A stretch of 64,000 nucleotides of DNA, from positions 1 through 64,000 of the forward strand of contig JAFIGD010000007.1 of the NCBI GenBank assembly GCA_020831625.1, given 5' to 3'. Under the pieces are notes generated by a model. It was not told the DNA's origin. It saw only the letters and a list, made by a program, of their open reading frames with translations, and ran no database searches. The DNA is from Verrucomicrobiota bacterium. GTDB taxonomy: Bacteria > Verrucomicrobiota > Kiritimatiellia > SS1-B-03-39 > UBA6053. Position numbers and translations under genes: made by a program. Positions within the stretch are counted from its first letter, which is position 1; each line of letters opens with the position of its first letter. Shown here in pieces: positions 1 through 7,238 of the stretch.

Positions 1-29
1 ACTGCCGGTATTTTCATACCGGCAGTTTT
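1..29 (+). terminator. Rho-independent terminator of an upstream gene
   Basis: A perfect 11-bp inverted repeat (ACTGCCGGTAT at 1-11, ATACCGGCAGT at 16-26) encloses a TTTC loop and runs into a short T run at 26-29. This is a good intrinsic terminator for a plus-strand gene lying left of the window. The T run is short, so the repeat may act in both directions. Confidence 0.75.
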
Positions 30-89
30 ACACCACTTTCATCTCGGCGCTGACAATTCCGGCTGTTCGCCATCACCGCGATCGCTTTC

Positions 90-734
90 TTGACAAGCCC
101 CGTATTCGCCGACTTTTTATTGGTCACCTACACCTTCGAAAATTCATCGAACCGCGATGAGGCGACAAATATTTCACCGTTGCTGACATCGGCGACGGAC
201 ATTTTCCACGTGGGCTACACTCCGGGAACGTCCTCCTCTGTTACGAATGTGGACACGGGCACGGTGAACGGTGGCACCGCCTCTATGGGAACGGCTGAGG
301 GGACCCAAAGACAGGCAAACTACACCTCCAATAGTGCCACCTTCAACAGAAACGAATACATGTCTTTTACGCTCACGCCAGGGGCCGGTGGTATCGAACT
401 GGATTCCATCAGCTTTGATTTTTCGAGAGCGGGCAGTGGTAGTCGCTTTTTTGTGCTTGAATACAGCTTTGATGGGTTCACCACTCCGTTATCGCTTGGA
501 TCGGGAACAAATGGGGTTTCAAATGAATATACCCGGGCGACCTTCAATTTGAACAATACCCTCACCACCTCTCCGGTCGAGTTTCGCTTTTTTGGATACA
601 GAGAGGGCAACACAACCGCAGCCATGCGTTTTGACAACATTCAGGTCACCGCCATCCCCGAGCCGTCCACCCTGGCGTTGCTGGGCCTTGCCGGGTTGGC
701 TGGACTGGTCGGATTCAAACGACGGAATTTGTGA
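90..734 (+). CDS. PEP-CTERM sorting domain protein, 5' end damaged or with unusual start
   Basis: This is a secreted protein of about 210 residues whose C-terminus is a textbook PEP-CTERM signal: the PEP motif (IPEPSTLALLG), a hydrophobic stretch, then a basic FKRR tail. Such proteins are processed by exosortase/archaeosortase and attached to the cell surface or exopolysaccharide. The central part is a beta-rich, Thr/Ser/Asn-rich sequence with no recognisable catalytic motif. The start is a problem. The listed TTG at 90 falls inside the signal peptide, because the preceding in-frame codons 63-89 also read as hydrophobic leader residues (LFAITAIAF), and an in-frame TGA lies at 51-53. No ATG or GTG and no Shine-Dalgarno sequence is present between them. 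Either a CTG at 63 is used, or the 5' end has been lost or frameshifted. The family call is firm; the start is unresolved. Confidence 0.75.
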   Translation: MTSPVFADFLLVTYTFENSSNRDEATNISPLLTSATDIFHVGYTPGTSSSVTNVDTGTVNGGTASMGTAEGTQRQANYTSNSATFNRNEYMSFTLTPGAGGIELDSISFDFSRAGSGSRFFVLEYSFDGFTTPLSLGSGTNGVSNEYTRATFNLNNTLTTSPVEFRFFGYREGNTTAAMRFDNIQVTAIPEPSTLALLGLAGLAGLVGFKRRNL

Positions 735-762
735 TCCGTTTTTTTATTCCATCCATCACGTC

Positions 763-791
763 CCCCGTTCCTTCGCCTGAGCGGGGATTTT
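763..791 (+). terminator. Possible weak terminator after the PEP-CTERM gene
   Basis: CCCCG (763-767) can pair with CGGGG (782-786) across a 14-base loop, followed by ATTTTG. The stem is short and the T run poor. It is listed because it sits directly downstream of the PEP-CTERM gene. Confidence 0.25.
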
Positions 792-813
792 GTTGTTGGG
801 TAGTTGGAGTGAC

Positions 814-905
814 GCGAATTGTCCTTGAGCAAGCGGAGTGAAGAACGACCCGCCTTCGCCAAGGCTACGGCGGGCATGACGGACCTTGCGCCTTTGCCCG
901 TGGTA
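814..905. repeat. Intergenic REP-like repeat with hairpin
   Basis: The centre (849-874) is a hairpin with CCCGCC/GGCGGG outer arms, 3-base internal loops and a GCC-AA-GGC inner stem. The flanks (gcgaattgtccttga and acggacctt) recur in diverged form in the gap at about 9656-9720. This suggests a dispersed non-coding repeat and not a one-off structure. Confidence 0.4.
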
Positions 906-929
906 GCGCAGCCCCCTCGCCTCAAATGA

Positions 930-983
930 TTCAACTAGTAAAATCGTTTTCTGCTTGCCGGGGGGCTGGCGCTGGCGTAGGCA
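930..983 (+). promoter_or_regulatory. Class-2 operator-promoter upstream of the chimeric pseudogene
   Basis: TTCAAC-TA-GTAAAA (930-943) is a variant of the 14-bp site also found at 1623, 40637 and 47834. Ten bases later comes CTTGCC (954-959), then an 18-bp spacer and TAGGCA (978-983). The geometry is identical to the other sites. It now drives only the truncated GH94/LacI remnant, so it is probably a relic. Confidence 0.5.
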
Positions 984-1038
984 TCCGCAGCGTCTTCATT
1001 CCGCCGCGCAGTCTACACTCATGCTCCAGCCCATCATC

Positions 1039-1246
1039 ATGAACCTATACTCTTTCGATGATTCCCAACCCGCCATTGAAATCCATCGACCTGACACGCC
1101 GAATCCGTGGATCAACTATCTTACCAACGGCCGGTTTCATGCATTTGTGTCCCAGGCGGGGGGCGGGTTCGCCTGGTTCGGGTCGGCGGTGACCCGGCGG
1201 CTCACGCGCTATCGTCAATACAATCTCCCCATCGATTCGCCGGGGT
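1039..1246 (+). pseudogene. GH94 5' fragment (duplicate of the gene at 7239)
   Basis: From its ATG at 1039 this segment aligns without gaps to the first 208 bases of the intact GH94 gene at 7239-9635, including the N-terminal motif NPWINYLTNGRFHAFVSQ. About a dozen differences, mostly synonymous, lie in the first ~110 bases; the last ~100 bases are identical. Homology stops abruptly at 1246, where LacI-type coding sequence begins in another frame. The catalytic domain is gone, so this is non-functional. It has its own upstream promoter-like site (930-983), so it was probably once a complete gene. Confidence 0.8.
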
Positions 1247-1403
1247 CACGGGGATTCGTCACCCCTTGGAAGCCCTGGGTGCGGCGGCGGTGGACCTAGT
1301 GGCAGCCCAGATCCAACGCAACGAGCGGGGCGTCCCCCGTCTGGCCAAAGCGGTCATGTTGGAGGGTGAATGGATGGAAGGGAATACCCTGCCGATGCGG
1401 TAG
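1245..1403 (+). pseudogene. LacI-family regulator 3' fragment
   Basis: Read in the frame ending at TAG 1401-1403, this segment encodes about 52 residues typical of the extreme C-terminus of LacI/XylR-type effector domains, with GIRHPLEALG, AAVDLV, QIQRNERGVP and EGEWMEGNTL in order. The same region of the intact regulator at 12321-13388 reads SAVDFLISQIERN. The DNA-binding half is missing, and the fragment is out of frame with the GH94 piece it abuts. It is a remnant of a second, different regulator created by a deletion joining two genes. Confidence 0.75.
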
Positions 1404-1444
1404 GGGGGGGGAGTTGAAGGTTGTCAGTTGTTAGTTCGAAGTCT

Positions 1445-1509
1445 TAATCCTACTCTAATCGAGGAAAGCAAATCGATTATGTTTGCGAGCACGATTACGA
1501 TTAGGATTA
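1445..1509. repeat. AT-rich imperfect inverted repeat with GATTA-type units
   Basis: TAATCCTACTCTAATCG (1445-1461) is nearly the reverse complement of CGATTACGATTAGGATTA (1492-1509). The right arm consists of short GATTAC/GATTAG/GATTAT units. The composition is very different from the GC-rich neighbourhood. No function is evident. Confidence 0.4.
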
Positions 1510-1622
1510 TGATTACGAATAGGAGCGGGAGTCTCTTTCCCCAAAGCTTGCCACGCGGAACGCTTGGTTCGACTCCGTCTTTCAACGCGGGGCTTTCGTC
1601 CCGACTTTCCCCCCGCTCTTCA

Positions 1623-1676
1623 TTTAACAAGTAAAATCAATTGCGACTTGCCACCCGGTCCGACCTGGGTTATCCT
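1623..1676 (+). promoter_or_regulatory. Class-2 operator-promoter of the 1684 operon
   Basis: TTTAAC-AA-GTAAAA (1623-1636) is a 14-bp imperfect inverted repeat. Ten bases later is CTTGCC (1647-1652), then an 18-bp spacer and TATCCT (1671-1676). The ATG of the beta-helix gene is only 7 bases beyond the -10 box, so the transcript may be leaderless, which fits the lack of a Shine-Dalgarno sequence. Confidence 0.6.
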
Positions 1677-1683
1677 TATTTTT

Positions 1684-4600
1684 ATGATGAATCCGACTAA
1701 ATCCCTCCTTCTGACGCTTTCCGCCCTGCTGACCGTTTGCATTCCTCTTTCCGCCGACACCCCGCCGACGGGTTGGGATGTCGCGGCCATTCCCGCCTGG
1801 CCCTCGCCTGTCCATCCCGATGCCGTGGTGACCGAGGGAACGACCGATATTCGGTGGATGCCCCGACCCTATACCTACACGGCGGTTTCGTCGGTGCGCT
1901 ACATCGACTTCGAAAACGGCGACGACCACAACGACGGCGCCACCAAAGAAACGCCCTGGAAGCACCATCCCTGGGATGCCAACGCCGCCGGACAGGCCGC
2001 CGAAGCCCGCGGCGTGCACACCTATGTGTTCAAGGGCGGGGTCACTTACCGCGGCACCCTGCTCGGCGACGAGTCCGGAACCCCGGAGGAACCCATCCGC
2101 CTGACCCGCGATCCGGACTGGGGCGAAGGAAAAGCCATCCTCGCGGGATCCGAAGGCATTGACCAGGGCTGGCGACTCGTCGATGCCGACGCGGCCCGGG
2201 AGGCCGGACTTTCCGAGGAGGCAGCAGGCAATGTCTGGGGGGTGGAGCTCGGAACGGACTTCGAACCCTGGGCCCTTTGGATCGAGGATCGTCACGGGGA
2301 ACGCGAGAGAAAAACCTTGGCCCGCTGGCCGAACTGGGAGCGCGAACATCGGTACAATCACTTTACCCAGTGGCACCGCGTGGAAGACGCGGACACCGAC
2401 GGCTTTCCCCGCGCGCGGATTCAAGCCGACGTGCTCAAGGGCCATGATCCCGACGCCTTTCGCGGGGCCACCATCTGGGTCGACCACTCCAACCGGGGTT
2501 CCGGCTTCACCATCATGGGACCGACACCCTCCAGTGCCGGCGGCTATGATCCGGAAACCGGAACGCTCCGGCCGGAACTCAACCAGCCCCGCCGCCGGCC
2601 GGAGGTCAACAGTCCCTTTTTCCTGGAAAACAAGGCCTGGTTCCTCGATGAGCCCGGAGAGTGGTACTTCGACAAAGACAGCGGCATGCTTTACCTCTGG
2701 ATGACCGACGGACGCGATCCCAACCAGACCGCGGTTGAAGTGGCCCGACACCGGATTACCCTCGACCTGCACGGGGCCCGTCACATTGAAATTTCCGGTC
2801 TCACCTTTATGGGCGGCAACACCATCGATCCCAAAAAGGCGGTGGATGTCGGCGGTTACAATGCCCCGGAACCCTTTGCCGTGATGCCGGCCATTCGCTT
2901 GTTGGGGGACTGTCGGTCCATTCATATCCGTCATATCGAAATTTCCCATACCGCCGGCGGCGGCATCGCCAATTTGGTGACCCATGCCGACGATGTCGTC
3001 AGCGACATTCACATCACCGACAGCCGTTTCACCCATCTGGACAACGACGGCATTTCGCTTTTCCGCGGCTTTTCCTGGCGGCGGACGGAGGCGCAGCCCA
3101 AGGCCCGCCTGACCGACCTCCACATCTATCGCAATTACATGTACGACATCGGCCTCCGCGGCACCTCGCCTCCCTCCGCCGGCAAAGCCATCGACATCAC
3201 CGGACCCGAAGTCGCCGACATCGCCGGCAACGTAATCCGGTATGTCGCCGCCCACGGCATCAATATCAACGGAGGCCGCCCCCTCGACGGATGGATGGGA
3301 ACCGACGCGCCCGCCACCCCCCTCATCCGGATCCAAGTCCGGCAAAACCGCGTGGAGGAGGCCCTGCTGTACAAGACCGACTTCGGAAACATTGAATTCT
3401 GGCAGACCGGTCCCGCCTACATCTACAACAACATCTCCGTTAACCCCATCGGCTACATCCCCCACCGTGACATTTATCATAAAAACGAAGCCTTCTATTT
3501 CGACCACGGGATCAAAGGGTACCTCTTTAACAACATCGGATGGTCCGACAAACTTGAAGACGCGAGCCGGGGGATCATTGGCGACACCTTTTATAAGGAC
3601 GTTCGGACCCACTGGAACATGATGTTCCAGAACACCAGCTACAACTTCCGCACCCACTACGCCCACGAAGGCGCGGCCGGAAACCAACAACAGATCCTTG
3701 GAAATCTGATGATCAGCTCCGCCCCCATTAACGGCTTCATCAGTTACTGGCGGCTTCAGGAAGCCGAGGAAATCGCCATTTCCCGGAATCTCGCCGCCGG
3801 CAGCTATGAAAACTTCTACAACCGTTGGCGCGGGGACACCTTCCGGACGGTGGACGACTTCCGCGAAGCGGTCGCCGACAGCGACAACTTCCTCGCCAAC
3901 CACATCGGCTGGGTGACGGATGACATGCCCGTCCACGATCCCGACGGCCGCGACTTCCGTCCCACCGACGACTCCGCCGCCATTGACCGCGGGGTGAAAG
4001 TTTTTGTTCCCTGGTCCCTCTACGGAACCGTCGGCGAATGGTATTTCCGACTACACCCTCGCAACCCGAATGACGTGCTTTCCTACGATTTGTATCCCCA
4101 GGAGTTCCTTGCGGCCTTCGGCATCATGCAACTCGGAGGGGCGATGCCGGACAACCGGCTCAGCGGCGGGGGCTTTACAGCGGCGGATTATGTTCCCGGC
4201 GTGTTGGAAGACTGGATCGAACAGGGCGCACTGCGATTTGACGGCGTCAAGACGCTCTCGATCCCGAATGAACGACTGGTGCGTGATTTTGAGTTTGAAC
4301 GCCGCAACGACACCATCGAGGTCGCAGGGCGCGACCGGCGCACCGTCCGCATGGGGGAAAACAGTTTTTCGATCGAGGCCGTCCTCCTGTGGGAAGGTGA
4401 GGGGGCGGGGGTGCTCGCCGCCAAAACGGACGGGAAAACCGGGTACGCCTTCGGCCTGACCGGGGACGGCCGGCCCCGGATCCGGCTTCAGGGGGACGGG
4501 CAAACCGCGGATGTCGTCGGGGCGGACGCCTTGTCCGCCCACACCTGGCACCACCTTCTCGCCGAAGTGGACCGCCCCAACGGCACCGTCACCCTGTATC

Positions 4601-5313
4601 TCAACGGCAGCCCCATGGCCGGCGAAGCCTCCGGTCCCATGTTGCCCCCCGGCGTTTCCCTCGACAACGAAGCCGATTTCATCGTCGGCTCCGATTTTGT
4701 CGGCGCCTTGGACTTCATGCGCGTTTCCCGCGGCACCCTGACCGATGCCAAGACCACCATCGGGGAACTGATGAGCTGGCAGTTCAAGGGACCGCATCTG
4801 CACGACTTCACGGGCCGCGCCCCCGTGGGCGAACGACGCGATGTCGGCGCCCTCGAGCATCCCGAAGCAAGCGGACCCCGTCCCATCCGCTACACCCCTC
4901 CCGAAGGACCGGTGGAGGCCGTCGTCGAGGAAGAGGAGGATGCGTTCCTCGACGGAGATGACCGCAATATCCAGCAAACCGATTGGGCCACGATTTCCGC
5001 GCCCAAAGCGGTTGCCCGGGGGGAAAGAGCCCTGGTCCAGGTGGCTTTCCCCACTGAAACCATTCCCAACCGCATGACCCTGCAAATGGACCTGCACGGG
5101 TTCATCGACGGAGAACGCAGGCCCGGACTCGGCCAGCCCCAACCGACCCCCGTCGAACCCGGGGTCACCATCCCCTACGGTGTCTCGGTCGGCATCCCCG
5201 ATCGGGAGGGCCTCAGCCGCGTCAGCGTGGTCATCTACGTGTCCCCGGACGGAACCTACAGCAACCGACTTCACCACACCGAAATCGGCATAGACGTGAT
5301 CGCGCCGGAGTGA
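1684..5313 (+). CDS. Secreted right-handed beta-helix protein with LamG domain (polysaccharide-active, lyase/GH141-like)
   Basis: The 1209-residue protein starts with a clear signal peptide (MMNPTKSLLLTLSALL, then an Ala-Asp cleavage region). Residues about 50-640 form a right-handed parallel beta-helix with an early FKGGVTYRG motif, a GFTFMGGNT-like rung and many Asn-ladder repeats. Residues about 890-1035 are a LamG/concanavalin-like jelly roll (WHHLLAEVDRPNGTVTLYLN), probably carbohydrate-binding, and the last ~130 residues form a further beta-sandwich-like segment. Beta-helix proteins of this type are polysaccharide lyases or GH141/GH28-like hydrolases; the exact activity cannot be read from sequence. 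It is a paralogue of 47929-52098, which has an additional domain. It is first in an operon with 5368 and 7239 and is preceded by a class-2 operator-promoter. The start was chosen at the first ATG after the -10 box; a second ATG follows immediately. Confidence 0.75.
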   Translation: MMNPTKSLLLTLSALLTVCIPLSADTPPTGWDVAAIPAWPSPVHPDAVVTEGTTDIRWMPRPYTYTAVSSVRYIDFENGDDHNDGATKETPWKHHPWDANAAGQAAEARGVHTYVFKGGVTYRGTLLGDESGTPEEPIRLTRDPDWGEGKAILAGSEGIDQGWRLVDADAAREAGLSEEAAGNVWGVELGTDFEPWALWIEDRHGERERKTLARWPNWEREHRYNHFTQWHRVEDADTDGFPRARIQADVLKGHDPDAFRGATIWVDHSNRGSGFTIMGPTPSSAGGYDPETGTLRPELNQPRRRPEVNSPFFLENKAWFLDEPGEWYFDKDSGMLYLWMTDGRDPNQTAVEVARHRITLDLHGARHIEISGLTFMGGNTIDPKKAVDVGGYNAPEPFAVMPAIRLLGDCRSIHIRHIEISHTAGGGIANLVTHADDVVSDIHITDSRFTHLDNDGISLFRGFSWRRTEAQPKARLTDLHIYRNYMYDIGLRGTSPPSAGKAIDITGPEVADIAGNVIRYVAAHGININGGRPLDGWMGTDAPATPLIRIQVRQNRVEEALLYKTDFGNIEFWQTGPAYIYNNISVNPIGYIPHRDIYHKNEAFYFDHGIKGYLFNNIGWSDKLEDASRGIIGDTFYKDVRTHWNMMFQNTSYNFRTHYAHEGAAGNQQQILGNLMISSAPINGFISYWRLQEAEEIAISRNLAAGSYENFYNRWRGDTFRTVDDFREAVADSDNFLANHIGWVTDDMPVHDPDGRDFRPTDDSAAIDRGVKVFVPWSLYGTVGEWYFRLHPRNPNDVLSYDLYPQEFLAAFGIMQLGGAMPDNRLSGGGFTAADYVPGVLEDWIEQGALRFDGVKTLSIPNERLVRDFEFERRNDTIEVAGRDRRTVRMGENSFSIEAVLLWEGEGAGVLAAKTDGKTGYAFGLTGDGRPRIRLQGDGQTADVVGADALSAHTWHHLLAEVDRPNGTVTLYLNGSPMAGEASGPMLPPGVSLDNEADFIVGSDFVGALDFMRVSRGTLTDAKTTIGELMSWQFKGPHLHDFTGRAPVGERRDVGALEHPEASGPRPIRYTPPEGPVEAVVEEEEDAFLDGDDRNIQQTDWATISAPKAVARGERALVQVAFPTETIPNRMTLQMDLHGFIDGERRPGLGQPQPTPVEPGVTIPYGVSVGIPDREGLSRVSVVIYVSPDGTYSNRLHHTEIGIDVIAPE

Positions 5314-5367
5314 GTTGCGGTTGACAGTTGTCATTCCCAATCAAAACCCCTATTCAGGATTTTTCTT

Positions 5368-7218
5368 ATGTTCAAACACCTCCCCCCAAAAAAACCGTTT
5401 CTGCGCCCGCTCATTACCCTTTGTTTGTCCATTGGCTGGGGCGCTCAATCGGCGGATTTTGCCGAGGCCGAAGGCTACGATGCGGCCACCGCCCACGCGC
5501 CCGACTACGAAAACCGCGCGGTCTGGCCGACCCTGACGGGAAAAGAGAAATTCGTCTCCCAGGCCTATGAAGGGGGCCGCGTCATGGAATGGGCTCATCC
5601 CGGAAAGGGCATCGCCGGACGGAGCGGATTGGACGTATGGGATCCGGAGAACTGGCGGGTGGACGGGGAGGTCCCTGATGAAGTGGTGTTCGATGAAAAC
5701 ACGGATCTGCTGCTTCCCGATGCCGACGACGATTATTTCATGGACTTTCTTCGGGTCAGTGGGTGGGAACCGATCTACCGCCACATCACCGTCGGACGCA
5801 ATGCACGGCTCAGGCAGGAGAATGCACGTATTTTCGGTAATATCTGGATCAAAAAAGGAGGGCGCATGGACGGCCGTCACGCGAATTTTTTTCACGGCGG
5901 GTCCACCTTTTTGCGGAATGACAACCGAATCTATGACGATTTCAGCAGCGGCATCATCGGGCAGTACCTGATGATTCGCAAAGACACGCCCGACACCCAT
6001 TTGGAAGTCGTCCACGGCGCCGCGGTGTTTGACCGGGTCCAGGTGATGAACGGCACCTTTATCATCGGAAAAGACAGTTCGTTCTCACTGGGCCGAAACG
6101 TCACTCTGGTGGTCAATGAAGAGGCGACCCTCGCCCTGATGGACGGCGCGATCCTGGCCAAAAATGTCAACCAGATCGGCATGGTCGATTATTCGATTTT
6201 CGGCAATCTTTTCGGCGGACTTCCGGACCGCCCGCTCACCCGTCCCGCCTGGTTGGGCCTTTCGAAGCAAAACACTACCGAGGTTCCTTTCGACATGAGT
6301 CTGTTGCCGGAAGGACACGATCTCGGGCTTCATAAGCGAATCGCTCCGCTTGTGATCACCAGTGATGCCACGGTTCGGAGTCACTCCGCGGCGCCCGAAG
6401 GTTTACTCAATCTGAAATGGAGCGGGGTCGATGCCAGGGACTGGCATCTTTCCGATCAGGTGGCCGGAAATCTCTCCGAGGAACAAAAAGCCTATGTCGC
6501 TGGACAGCTTGATGCGATCCCCTCCCGGGTGACCGCGATTTTTCAGGAAAACAGCACCGTCGACGGTCTGGTGTTCAACGATTTTCATGCCGGGGGCATT
6601 CTGGTCGAGGATTTGGAGGCGGTGAAAAGAGACTGGAAGAACATTCGCCTCGGCGAAAACAACGGGGCCGAGGGCATGGACATGTTCACGCGGATTGCCC
6701 GGGCGACCATCGGCACCCGGGCCAAATCCAGCGCCGGTGATTACCAGGTGGGCATTCCCCGGGTCTTTTTTGAAACCAAACTTGCGCGGGCCGGGGAGTG
6801 GCGGGCCGAGACGCTCAGCGCCACCGTTCCCGAAGAGGCCAAGGGGCGGCGTATCGGCGTTCGTTTCACCCAATGGGGAGGACGGGGTTGGGTCCAGATC
6901 GACGACGTCGAACTGCGCATCGAAGGGGAGAACCGTATTCTAAACGGTTCCTTCTCCGAACCTGAAGCCGCCGGTACCGACCTCGCCCGCCGGAACCTGT
7001 TCATGGTGCCCGGCTGGGAACTCATGGGGTCGGGCACGACCGCAGAGCTTGAACAGGTGGAGGGCGAGTCCCACGTTCGGATGATCAACCAAAATTCCCC
7101 TTTCGGACAGACCACCGACTACGTGGCCCAAGGCGGTGAATCCGTCCAGTTCAACCTGAAAATGCGCTCGGAAGGCTCCGGCACCGTGAAGGCGGAGTTG
7201 TATTATTTGGAAATGTAA
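5368..7218 (+). CDS. Secreted protein of unknown function, beta-helix-like
   Basis: This 616-residue protein has an N-terminal signal peptide (LRPLITLCLSIGWGAQS) and no family I recognise with certainty. The middle (about 130-300) has short beta-strand repeats with regularly spaced Gly/Asn (NARIFGNIWIKKGGRMDG, GAAVFDRVQVMNGTFIIG) that resemble the rungs of a beta-solenoid. About residues 470-610 look like a carbohydrate-binding beta-sandwich (WVQIDDVELRIEGENRILNG) of the kind seen in CBM4/9-like domains. It lies 54 bases after the beta-helix/LamG gene and 20 bases before GH94, so it is almost certainly co-transcribed and acts on or binds the same polysaccharide outside the cytoplasm. AGGA about 10 bases before the ATG supports the start. 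Confidence 0.6.
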   Translation: MFKHLPPKKPFLRPLITLCLSIGWGAQSADFAEAEGYDAATAHAPDYENRAVWPTLTGKEKFVSQAYEGGRVMEWAHPGKGIAGRSGLDVWDPENWRVDGEVPDEVVFDENTDLLLPDADDDYFMDFLRVSGWEPIYRHITVGRNARLRQENARIFGNIWIKKGGRMDGRHANFFHGGSTFLRNDNRIYDDFSSGIIGQYLMIRKDTPDTHLEVVHGAAVFDRVQVMNGTFIIGKDSSFSLGRNVTLVVNEEATLALMDGAILAKNVNQIGMVDYSIFGNLFGGLPDRPLTRPAWLGLSKQNTTEVPFDMSLLPEGHDLGLHKRIAPLVITSDATVRSHSAAPEGLLNLKWSGVDARDWHLSDQVAGNLSEEQKAYVAGQLDAIPSRVTAIFQENSTVDGLVFNDFHAGGILVEDLEAVKRDWKNIRLGENNGAEGMDMFTRIARATIGTRAKSSAGDYQVGIPRVFFETKLARAGEWRAETLSATVPEEAKGRRIGVRFTQWGGRGWVQIDDVELRIEGENRILNGSFSEPEAAGTDLARRNLFMVPGWELMGSGTTAELEQVEGESHVRMINQNSPFGQTTDYVAQGGESVQFNLKMRSEGSGTVKAELYYLEM

Positions 7219-7238
7219 TCCCGCGCCAGTCCCTCTTC

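Larger units (their letters stand above)
735..1683. other. Long intergenic stretch with gene remnants and repeats
   Basis: There is no intact gene here. The stretch holds a possible weak terminator, a hairpin repeat, a promoter-like site at 930-983, a chimeric pseudogene (1039-1403), an AT-rich inverted repeat (1445-1509) and the promoter of the next operon (1623-1676). Each is listed separately. It reads as the scar of a deleted second copy of the local sugar-degradation genes. Confidence 0.7.

Noticed and set aside
1492-1525. Short GATTA-type repeats as a CRISPR array
   Set aside because: The units are only about 6 bases, with no spacers of constant length and no cas genes nearby.
1624-3936. 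770-codon open frame on the minus strand
   Set aside because: It lies antisense to the beta-helix gene in a codon register that stays open because of high GC; the product is low-complexity Gly/Val/Asp and has no domain. Similar antisense frames at 42422-44404, 44511-46322 and 50269-52212 were dropped for the same reason.
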